In this document: in pieces, positions 11,301 to 17,673 of the stretch
How positions within the stretch are numbered: the first letter of the stretch is position 1
Layout of the letters: each line of letters starts with the position of its first letter
From: Giardia muris
Taxonomy: Eukaryota > Fornicata > Diplomonadida > Hexamitidae
Assembly (NCBI GenBank): GCA_006247105.1
Contig: CM016927.1
Span: 1,232,711 to 1,296,710, forward strand
DNA length: 64,000 nucleotides
Direction: 5' to 3'
Program-made: the position numbers and the translations under genes
Notes under the pieces: model-generated
Told to the model about the DNA's origin: nothing
Seen by the model: the letters and a program-made list of their open reading frames with translations, nothing else
Database searches by the model: none

Positions 11301-12062
11301 TACTTCTACCTCGCAGGAACCGTCTTGGAGTGCATTACACGCTTCTATTATAGTCCTTCAGTCAAGACCACGATAGAAGCGCACCTTCTTTCCTGTTTCC
11401 GACGTCCAAGTCTGGAGTTACTTCTTACGCATTATGATCATGCCTCACGGAACCTTCATACCGCGTTTCAGCTCCCGTGGACGAACGTGGAAGCGATCAA
11501 GAAGTACCTTGGACGTGAGGGGAGCGCTTGCCCATCTTGCCATACGCCTGGTGATATGGAGATCGCAAATATCACAGTCATAGTCTGTCTCATTTGTGGG
11601 ACTTGCTTCTGTAGTTGCTGTGGACATAATAGTACAAACCCCAACGTTGAGCCCTTCATATCTAACGAGGTCGACAGGCTATCGAGCATGTACAACGCAC
11701 TCCCCGTTCTCAGTCCATTTACAACCCTAAGACGGGAGCAATTGGGGCAACACCAGACCATGCTTGCAATTCTCCATCACTCCGCGTCCTGCATGGTTCC
11801 CGCCGTGTTCTATCTCCCAGGAAGCAATATTCTTCTTTGTATGAATGGAAACTCAATGATCTGGGTGGTCTCTGCGCCCTTCCTCAGCGAGTATTTCGAG
11901 GACGACTTTGGAATGCAGTATGGGATGTATTTGACGCGCGATGATGATCTCCTGGCTCGCCTGATTCACACCGTCGTCGTACACGACATGACGCAGCTCC
12001 CGATCAATACGACTGGGTATATTCGCTTCATTCAGTTCCAGGCGCGCACCCTACAGGGCTAG
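5346..12062 (+). CDS. UBR1-like N-recognin E3 ubiquitin ligase
   Basis: 2,238 aa. Residues ~128-195 form a UBR box zinc finger (CGRHLNS..YRCQTC..ICIDCFDE..HEFKCF..GICDCG), which binds basic N-terminal residues in N-degrons. A split RING-like region lies at ~1347-1525 (SCHVCRVHD, then GCNHPSHFDC and ACGLCRRVY). The C-terminus from ~2061 (CPSCHTPG..VCLICGTCFCSCCG..) matches the UBR1/UBR2 C-terminal cap domain. Together these indicate a ubiquitin ligase of the Arg/N-degron pathway acting in cytosol or nucleus. It is longer than typical UBR1 (~1,750-1,950 aa). The start follows an A6 run. It converges on and overlaps the next gene by 4 bp at a shared CTAG. Confidence 0.82.
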   Translation: MPLVITNSTMNRAWAVLEASAAFSPETSIVANGGLFVFAEELIHLTLELAAHSDLPCERISSFYTSTILSQVFSEEMIERVLNVSEPDRDESAKREVFPSSTPKEEDADAVGTKLLKRLAQMLPRAFCGRHLNSVIGYRCQTCTTDKYAVICIDCFDELEHVGHEFKCFLSSGICDCGYEDAAGVISCCKKHVGTHNAPHPFCAVREEFGDGFSLTALANVTMVLLLSFLGIVICAPAKSDGSRNVSEYFRAQHVIMQTLFQLFKTHTIDSFWRVLALCLSADITPDLTTSVLLERSIVPPIEYRRGELLIQKMLHAQDRVRDISLYSLLEFHSITEVLLCLPLFLQLRKDWPVDRMTYVVLEEAYHSSKPSCDELLSFVVNNFIFEPYYRQYLHVMHQWYEPVSTLQVFRASLLRSNEMLTRETLLDNYVWHPLELFTSSSGFLNIWRSSLYSQVPTAYVGRVLARGPDNPYLLPEIRYKAHIERNIWQTAVAQLYSDYSPPDALRRILPAYVLALSAAAMRSLAFRVYVSPDRAQRLHRYCAELSVAGFAFGKDETARRLLNALMNGVIGGLIGPDPYILVWPPTDGLYKPVFDANRTTLSDVNYMSVLGNMVLNGNTIMSYAGKMMNFIENVYYEPVAALFFCHTFTMLSALDVVQVLRGKHIESDDIFYQGRLNFLNSTLSFINDFSYSSWFALVHGRTHSNDERQRKISNFYTLSELRAGFGRSAEERKADDDAILHFVMTILMHVITLNSSEAMSFEPIYAITDLKAEDYCPYADEYIDAESERQKDWDIVMYHPFYIPLHGLLAYSLDAGDTRRRMGISSRGAEDTLITALLELSKAQYYQEITPEERDLQRTHFATMKLRSSQRVLGKQTIFRNEACIGESSLRTTLILETLLVPVKHILVHILAHGGHLARTGVNTRMLLGVLAEQSRFAASSIRSTGRLIQIGVNALLAEGGVDDFLQLVWGLLEKYLHFSNEEDKNIACRVYLLHFLTSLSCFDYSFVTPENLMLTLYIGHFVSIQGGYSHSSLVDLFMRAPFWHIPVVENLLSQLCEQVPRATDIPEVYDPSCKKNLYRMTRGGWDASSIYSPIKTVDGYVDSWEQYNREVIWRAQEPSKEKVVAVPACIAGPMAMTSVPTEDLAPLVARHGNGLNPALARAIFLSSRCALEICNAVRTVIITTCQTNEPNRFLTSTDILSLMNSFYLLRYHALERSNAGEFIEPALIKEINKTYDALYDLIIREQERNSGLYILSPTILAFSQTYLYAGRFSPSPASATQTKTGVARPKLRFLKNKLPPPSGSLLLATKNRIDEAIVGLDISETTPADTRIIDLIKHLVLQHDASCHVCRVHDQDRQTVCQTVSILPSSVNNLYARFLKPRIPSDRKNIVEHPWLQATNQLYDETIAPTTLTFLQPDGPFDLTLQSFETFVNTMSITYAGFAGLVFDREAVKPFHNRLISATNLATYLYDIFSVRYFVRVRGCNHPSHFDCIPHGQLKSMTNACGLCRRVYNASIPLQTGYMEPSSVREFFGLDPKTLDDIQLIRTQTECVIKNLLDIQAQAEAVIYNVLQFHGLSPEANVMPYAVGLEVLEDDVLEPTPLPVPRLIQLYSQRTSLAPSEVVNILNMRFILFADVALYNVVVALQSMSFSLARGFDTREKGLLFLRNNLSNVSGVATLALTTLWFLNDEFRPYYSIIPDTLYQLIGIVPSKAEFLQNALLRIAKQLQKNHVTNAPKGLYACPGPADAKITWEKSAEPPVPEAQLVDPDISLLAIRVKYTGIAIQLLFRLMLVIGPASAIRYLQPDSSLRAIDLYQVVENPGLLLITMFIAAELGFASLTVPCLQLPPLSYLDLERVGQTSGDTLPTYGGFCQRLSSYKQSIALCPEALNLLISFTQRYNRTEYEGAVVCLIQNFVSPGAATPSRDQLSAIFTQLDNDFIQTFSNSPLKKTLHSSTPELQQQIDNLLHMQGYLPDPLLTPFLAYFYLAGTVLECITRFYYSPSVKTTIEAHLLSCFRRPSLELLLTHYDHASRNLHTAFQLPWTNVEAIKKYLGREGSACPSCHTPGDMEIANITVIVCLICGTCFCSCCGHNSTNPNVEPFISNEVDRLSSMYNALPVLSPFTTLRREQLGQHQTMLAILHHSASCMVPAVFYLPGSNILLCMNGNSMIWVVSAPFLSEYFEDDFGMQYGMYLTRDDDLLARLIHTVVVHDMTQLPINTTGYIRFIQFQARTLQG

Positions 12063-12796
12063 TAGCAGGCAGTCTTGCGTTCGGCTCTCGCCTTCATAGC
12101 GTTGGCGACGTCGCGACAGGAGGTGTACTCGGCAAACATCTGTGCGGGGTCATGCGCCTTCCGGCCGTCAATGGACACGGGGCACGTACAGTCGAACTTC
12201 GTGGGCGGGGCGGTATGTAGGATGGCCTCGGTGGCGCTCTTCATCTTATCCGGATAAATTGAGAGGCTAGGCTTGAAGACGGTCTCTGCCGAGCGCTGCT
12301 CCCCTTCTCGTCGCTGTCGATATTTGCCCATGGCGATGTGAGTTCTAAAGGCATCGGCTCCGAACGGGTCAGACCTACGGTGTTCCGCAAGACGCTTATG
12401 AGGGATTGGAGCGTCCGACCCGGAAATACGCTCCTCATAATGGCGTCGCTCTGGTGGAACTCGCACCTCAGGCGTCGGGGGTGAATCGAAACACTTCTTT
12501 CCAACTGCGTGAGTATTGACGTAGTGAGTCGTCTGGCCTGCACGTCCTGCATAGTCCTGAGCCGTGGGCTTATGAAGTCTGGCCAATGGAAGAACACACT
12601 CGCGCCCGGGATCGCCAACAAGCGCCGTGGTGGGCCGACGAGCAATTGGCCGCGGAGGCTCCGGTTGCGGCCTGAAGAGAGTCGATTCGTTCCTCCGCGC
12701 GGAGTACTTAGTCCGGTTGTTGATGTCCGACCGCGTCCCCGAACTCATCGCCAGTGGGGTGTTGGAAAGATGCAATACCTTAGCTGCTTCATTCAT
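12059..12796 (-). CDS. Hypothetical basic protein, family not recognised
   Basis: 245 aa from the ATG at 12796, which is preceded by AT-rich sequence (AACGAAATAACCAAATTCTTG). The open frame extends to a GTG at 12886, but no ATG lies in that extension. The protein is rich in Arg, Pro and His, has no signal peptide or membrane segment, and appears largely disordered (for example RPQPEPPRPIARRP). Near the C-terminus is a short Cys motif (FDCTCPV) and then two more cysteines. No domain is recognisable. Its TAG stop is the reverse complement of the neighbouring UBR gene's stop, both inside one CTAG. Confidence 0.7.
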   Translation of the reverse strand: MNEAAKVLHLSNTPLAMSSGTRSDINNRTKYSARRNESTLFRPQPEPPRPIARRPTTALVGDPGRECVLPLARLHKPTAQDYAGRAGQTTHYVNTHAVGKKCFDSPPTPEVRVPPERRHYEERISGSDAPIPHKRLAEHRRSDPFGADAFRTHIAMGKYRQRREGEQRSAETVFKPSLSIYPDKMKSATEAILHTAPPTKFDCTCPVSIDGRKAHDPAQMFAEYTSCRDVANAMKARAERKTACY

Positions 12797-13169
12797 CAAG
12801 AATTTGGTTATTTCGTTTGCTATTGAACCCTTTCTACTGACATATAGACTGCGAGATCTTACCAGATCTATAGTAATGCTGCTCACTTACCTTTCAATCG
12901 GGCTTTCACATTCTATTCGACAACTAATGTTCCGTCTGTTGAGTATTTGGCTTTACATCGCTGTAGCACTTCTCAACGTCAATATCAAGGTAGTTTGACT
13001 AGGTGCAACTGTATCCACAAGATCTATCAACATGGTGGTCTGTTATGGTTGGGAAACACGTTCTTAATGATTGTTACTGCCCATGAAGTCTTCCTTCATC
13101 AATCGGAGTTTCTAGACTCATGGGTAAGTAGATACTCTATTTGATTGACAAAACATCCTACAGACCATC
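12797..13169. other. AT-richer intergenic spacer before the variable island
   Basis: About 370 bp holding the presumed promoter of the minus-strand hypothetical gene and then AT-rich sequence up to the start of the duplicated block. Short plus-strand frames exist but have no recognisable content. A sequence GGTAAGTAGATACT near 13126 resembles GGTAAGCAATAGATACT just left of the second block copy. Confidence 0.4.
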
Positions 13170-15007
13170 CCCCTCACACCCCTCGGGGACGATCCGGGTC
13201 GACCCTGCCTTCTGGGCCCAGGGGGCGTCACCGTTCTCACCAGGACTGCCTCTCGCCGTCGTAGGACTGGCCCACTTCCTGCTGAGAGGGACAATAGCCA
13301 ACAGGTCATGCTATCCGATGCACGGCTCCTTGAGGAAGCTTCTGTGTGGACGGCCTCGCGGCATCTGATGCTACGAAGTGACCAGCCATCACAAGCTCCT
13401 GGCTCAGTTCCTACACCCCCGCCTTCATTCCATGCCATGATGATTGGATTCCGTTGGTCGGCGTCCCTCGAGAAGACTCCCGTGGCAGAAATGAGAGACG
13501 CTCAAGGCCATTGAGTTCCAGTGGAGACGAGGACAAGCAGGCCGGGAGAAGCCCCTGTCTTGACGACAGGCTCTCTTCATTGAGTGTTGTAGCTGGAACA
13601 AACACGCTCGGCTCAGATGAGATCCACAGGCCTGGTATGTTGAGGAGTTCTATGACCAGGCCTTGCACAGGAGTACCCCGTCTAAGAGAGACAAGGTATG
13701 AACAGGAGCTGACGACGCTCTGGAAGTCAGACTCGATCTATCTTCATCAATGGCCTCCTTGGAATCCCATACTGACTGGACCGAAGAGCGTAGTTGCAAT
13801 GGGATGTCTGGGGAGTCCTGAAACCGTACTGTGATCCTCCTGCACCTCGAATTCCAGGTCGACCGGACCCTCTGTGATGCAGGCGGCAGACCTGGCACCA
13901 TCTTTGTCTCGGCTCCTCTTCTTTCTCGAGGAGTCACATGGTGGCATCCCCAGAGAATCTCTTTCGAAGGGTGTCGTTCTCTACTTCCGGACCTTGTAGG
14001 GATCTTGAAGTCTTTCCTGGCCTTATGAAGTCAGTTCTTCCTACTCCCGTTCCGTCACGAGGAGCACTTCGGCAGGAGATATAGCTTGGGATGTCCTCCA
14101 TCTTCACAGGAGGTTGGCATCGAAAAGAGCATGGGCTCCACTCCCATTACCCTCTCAAGCTCCATGTTGTGGACTATCAAATCTCGTTGCCCTTCTCTCC
14201 AGTGTGCATCTTAGTCACTCACTGGCCACCATTCGCTGGTTAATGAGCCTTCAGGTCGGCATCCATCACGACCCTTCGAGGAACCGGGACGATTGGGGGA
14301 CATCTGGTGCGGGGAGGATATCTTCGAGCCAGAGACGGCCCGAAGACGTGGGTCATCGTCGCTCATACAAGGCGAGAGCGGTCCGGACGACCTCAAACTG
14401 AATACTAGGTCTACTGGGGGGCTCACCACAGGTCACTGGTGCCTCTCCACCTCCTCGAGGACCTCCCGTGCTGTCGGACGATCTTTGGGGTTCCTTGAGA
14501 GCATCCGGGAGATGAGGGCAGCAAGCTCACCCCTTCCCTCGATAACTGGGGGCTCTTCCTTAGAGATAGCGATCTTACCGGGGAAAGGAAGCCTCCCAGT
14601 GCACATCTCATATCCCATCACTCCCAGGGCCCAGACGTCCCCACTACATCTACTCCAGTGCAGTACTCGGGACGATCGACCGCTCCTCCGGGAGAGTAGT
14701 ACCGGAGATCGACGTCCTCGAGGGCTCGATGGGGGTGAAGAACGCGAGAGCCCTCTCGTGTACGGAAGGAGGTGCGTCAGGCAACTGCAAGGCGGGGAGC
14801 TGCCTCGACCTCGGGACACTGGGGAAGGTCTGCAAGGAGTGCGCGACCACGACCGAGGCCTCGATCGACGGGACGTGCAGCTCGACCGTCGGGAGCAACA
14901 CGTGTTCCAATGGTGTCTGCACGGCATGCGACACGTCCGGGACGAAGTTTCTCTTCTACGGGGGGTGCTATGACCAGGGGTCTGTCGACAAGGGCGCTGC
15001 TCTCTGC
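13170..15007 (+). repeat. 1,838-bp duplicated block, copy 1
   Basis: By reading, it is identical to 36025-37862 (constant offset 22,855), with the same direction and the same relation to a VSP. The first ~1.26 kb (13170-14431) shows no coding content I recognise on either strand. A 208-bp NEK kinase fragment follows (14432-14639), then an ~89-bp linker, then the first ~279 bp of a VSP cassette. Identity ends inside the VSP just after the codons for GAALC. It probably arose by segmental duplication or gene conversion that carried the left flank of a VSP array. Confidence 0.93.
14432..14639 (-). pseudogene. 3'-terminal fragment of a NEK-type kinase gene
   Basis: Encodes only the last ~69 residues of the kinase (DVWALGV.GYEMCTGRLPFPG ... 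RPTAREVLEE.ERHQ, stop at 14433). It is almost identical to 20007-20214 in the intact-looking kinase gene. It has no start, ATP site or catalytic loop. The homology stops abruptly at GACGTC on the side facing the VSP. Confidence 0.9.
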
Positions 15008-16276
15008 TCGGCGGCATCGAGCGGCCTCTGCACAACGAGGGCAACTGCCGCCACCTCCCTCTTCGCCCGGAAGGACCAGACGGGATCCGAGACGATGAAG
15101 AACGGCCTCTACGAGTGCTCGGACGACTCCCCTGCGGCCGGGGGCGTCTCCCACTGCAGCAGCTGCGACGACAACCCTCAGAAGGACCAGACCGTCACGT
15201 GCAACGGATGCGAGGACGGCTTCTACCTCGACGGTGGGAAGTGCGTCCCCTGCACCGACTCCAACTGCCTCCAATGCGATGCGAAGGACCAGTGCAACAC
15301 CTGCAAGGAAGGCTTCGGCCCCGTCCTCGACTCGGCCCAGGCCTCCATCTCGTCCTGCACGGACTGCACGGCCCTCGACGCCTCCTGCACCAGTTGCGCG
15401 AACCTCGGCCTCGGCCTCTTCTGCAGTGCGTGCAAGGACGGGAAGGTCCCCATCGACGGGAAGTGCGTCGACGTGAACGACAAGCTGTGCACGGCCTCTT
15501 CCGGGTCCTGCTCGGCCTGCCTCAACGGCCACACCCTCTACCTGGGCGGATGCTACAGTCCCGACAAGGCGGCCGTCCTCGGGCTCTGTGCGAAGGAGAG
15601 CCAGGTCATCGTCGGGAGTGCGAGCGTCTGCTCCCAGTGCCAACAGGGCTTCGTCCCCATCGACGGGTCCTGCGCTCCCATCAAGGCCGTCAACACGGTG
15701 ACGAGGTCGACTCAGAACATCTGCCTGAAGGCGGACGGGACGACTGCTGTTGATGCGAAGGCCACGAAGTGCGAGGCCTGCATCAAGACGCAGGTCGGGA
15801 CCAGTGACTACTTCCTCTTCAATGGAGGGTGCTACCCCATGTCCGCGGGCTCCTCCACGGTCGGGGACTCGATTTGTTCTGCTGCCTCTAATGGGGTCTG
15901 CTCAACTGTCAAGGCCACCTCGGGCTTCTACCTCGACAACGGGAACATCGTCCAGTGCCCCGGGGGCTGCCAGTGCACCTCCTCCACCACCTGCACCGCC
16001 TGCACCTTCGGGTACGTCGCGGAGACGAGCGGGGCCACCACGACCTGCAAGGCGTGCTCCTCGGTCATCTCGGGCTGCACGACGTGCACTGCCGACAAGT
16101 GCACCCTCTGCTGGGACGGCTCCACTCCCACCAAGGATGCCTGCCCCTCTCCCCCCTCCTCCAGTTCTTCGGGGCTCTCGGGGGGTGCCATTGCGGGGAT
16201 CGTCATCGCCGTCCTTCTGGTCCTGGGAGGCCTCGGGGGCTTCCTCGGTTGGTGGTTCGGATGCAGGGGGAAGTGA
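14729..16276 (+). CDS. Variant-specific surface protein, 5'-truncated, no signal peptide (solo cassette)
   Basis: 515 aa. Cysteine-rich throughout with repeated CXXC pairs and GGCY motifs (YGGCYDQ, NGGCYPM). It ends in the family transmembrane segment and tail GGLGGFLGWWFGCRGK. VSPs coat the trophozoite surface and are exchanged during antigenic variation. The ORF starts at an ATG three bases before the point where homology to other cassettes begins (GVKNARALSC), directly after the kinase fragment and linker. The N-terminus is hydrophilic with no signal peptide, and no AT-rich initiator precedes it. It is probably silent. Residues 1-93 are identical to cassette U1 at 37584 and the remainder differs. 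Confidence 0.9.
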   Translation: MGVKNARALSCTEGGASGNCKAGSCLDLGTLGKVCKECATTTEASIDGTCSSTVGSNTCSNGVCTACDTSGTKFLFYGGCYDQGSVDKGAALCSAASSGLCTTRATAATSLFARKDQTGSETMKNGLYECSDDSPAAGGVSHCSSCDDNPQKDQTVTCNGCEDGFYLDGGKCVPCTDSNCLQCDAKDQCNTCKEGFGPVLDSAQASISSCTDCTALDASCTSCANLGLGLFCSACKDGKVPIDGKCVDVNDKLCTASSGSCSACLNGHTLYLGGCYSPDKAAVLGLCAKESQVIVGSASVCSQCQQGFVPIDGSCAPIKAVNTVTRSTQNICLKADGTTAVDAKATKCEACIKTQVGTSDYFLFNGGCYPMSAGSSTVGDSICSAASNGVCSTVKATSGFYLDNGNIVQCPGGCQCTSSTTCTACTFGYVAETSGATTTCKACSSVISGCTTCTADKCTLCWDGSTPTKDACPSPPSSSSSGLSGGAIAGIVIAVLLVLGGLGGFLGWWFGCRGK

Positions 16277-16292
16277 GTGAATGGTGAAGGGG
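16274..16292 (+). repeat. VSP junction element: stop + polyadenylation signal + spacer (first of 14 copies)
   Basis: TGAGTGAATGGTGAAGGGG. The VSP stop TGA overlaps AGTGAAT (AGTRAAY polyadenylation consensus). The same element follows every complete VSP tail in the window, with stops at 16274, 39312, 41228, 43271, 45187, 47210, 49233, 50999, 52573, 54445, 56356, 57886, 59455 and 61394. G-run length is 4 or 6 depending on the copy. Confidence 0.85.
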
Positions 16293-16370
16293 AGACCTGG
16301 AGCGAGAGGTGACATCGAGCTCATTATAGACCTCCAGCTCATCTGGATGGACGGAGAGGGGGTCGTATGG

Positions 16371-17005
16371 CTACACATCCGGCCACTCAGGATACTCGAC
16401 GACAAGGACCTCGTCGACCTTCCCCCGGCAATACGGACAGCAGTGCTCGATCCGGTCCGCACATACCTCACAGACGACGAGGTGCCGGCAGGGAAGGATG
16501 ACCGCGTCCTTCTGGCGTGAGAGGCAGACGACGCACCCGTCAACCATCTCGTCCTCACAGAAGGCGTCGTCCAGTGCCCCAAGTGCTCCGGGCTCGCAGA
16601 GGTAGTGCCGACCAGACCATCTCTCCGAGCTCCCGGGCCTCCGACTGCTCGATCGGGGACAGGAGGGCCAGGACGTGGTGCGGGCTGAGCGTCTCCAGCC
16701 TCTCCCGTACCTTCCGCATGACCGCCTCCTCCAGGGCATCTGCAACTGCTCGATACGTCCTTGAAGAGTGAGTCAGGCCACTCCCGAACAAGCTCTCGGA
16801 TCCCCTCGATGTGCATTCTTCCGTCCCCTTCGTGGACTGCCGCCTCGTCCGCCAGGAGTCTTGCACACTCGACCCGGCCCTTCTGGAGTGCAAGCAGAAG
16901 GGCCGTCTCCTTCCGGTTGTTGAACAGCCCCCCTCGAGTGGGAGGAGCAGGAGGACAGATGGGGGACGTCCGTGATAGGCGGCCATCATCAGGGCTGCAT
17001 CCCAT
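16371..17005 (-). pseudogene. Broken ankyrin-RING (Protein 21.1-type) gene
   Basis: Pieces lie in three frames on the minus strand. Ankyrin-like ALMMAAYHGR and NNRKETALLLALQKGRVEC come first, then a helical linker (YRAVADALEEAVMRKVRERL). A C-terminal C3HC4 RING follows (CVVCLSRQKDAVILPCRHLV, then C..C and CPYCRGK) with a stop at 16371. At least three frame changes are needed to join them. The upstream part (to ~17450) may also derive from this gene but is too degraded to assign. It sits between the solo VSP and a Protein 21.1 gene. Confidence 0.75.
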
Positions 17006-17541
17006 GAGCCTCGATGCCCAGTGTAGTGTTCCTGACTCCCCCGACGTCCCCAGTTGTGACGGACTCCAAGGACGTCGGTAGCTCCCTGGAGGGGGGTGGG
17101 TCTGTCCCCTCTTGAGGAGCCTCCTGTCCCCAGACTACCATTCCCGTGCCCCCCCGGAGTCCTCCACTCCTCGCTCGTGGGGAGGAGGGCAGCTGTGCGG
17201 CCACATCGTGCAGTCCGTCCACCTTCTTCCTCTCCCCGACCTCATCGAGATCGTCCTTCCCTCTCGATGTCTCCATCAAAGGAGTGGGGGATGTTTCCGA
17301 GCCCCAGCTCCCTCTCCTCCGGTCCAAGAGGCCGACCCGCCATCTCACATCCCCTCAACAACAGAGGGGCGTCCAGATCGATGCACCCGTCCCCGGGAAG
17401 CCAGTGGGCCCCTCTCCCCGTCTGGCACGGCTCTCGTCAGAGGCCATTCGTCCTTGAGAGGGGAACGGGCCCGATCATCACCAGGGGGTTGGGGAGCTAT
17501 AAGGAGAGACTGATGACCAGTGGGAGCTCATCCAGGGACGA
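17006..17541. other. No supported gene; possible degraded 5' part of the ankyrin-RING gene
   Basis: Several overlapping short frames occur on both strands. A minus-strand run including LDAPLLLRGCEMAGRPLG is weakly ankyrin-like but is interrupted by stops. Nothing is assigned. Confidence 0.35.
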
Positions 17542-17630
17542 GAGCACCCCGAGGAGAGCTGTGGGCCTCCCGTCCTCAGGACAGGCCGTTGGTAGTGGTT
17601 GGATGCCCAGAGTGTCAGATGGTATGGGAG
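17542..17630 (+). repeat. Conserved 5' flank of a Protein 21.1 gene, copy A
   Basis: About 89 bp closely matching 61985-62072, with roughly six differences. Both copies lie about 45 bp upstream of a Protein 21.1 ATG with a CCAAAAATG/TCAAAAATG initiator. It could be a shared promoter or simply duplicated flank. Confidence 0.7.
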
Positions 17631-17673
17631 AGGGAGCCTCAATCCGAGGAGAATTGATGTCTGATTCTCAAAA

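Noticed and set aside
12797..12886. Longer form of the hypothetical protein starting at 12886
   Set aside because: It begins with GTG and has no upstream ATG; the ATG at 12796 follows an AT-rich stretch.
14777..15643. 288-aa frame antisense to the solo VSP
   Set aside because: Low-complexity Val/Ala/Gly/Arg composition caused by the VSP codon pattern; similar shadows occur opposite the VSP cassettes.
16277..16520. Second VSP cassette after the solo VSP
   Set aside because: The junction element is present, but the sequence after it leads into the RING pseudogene and not into a VSP 5' module.
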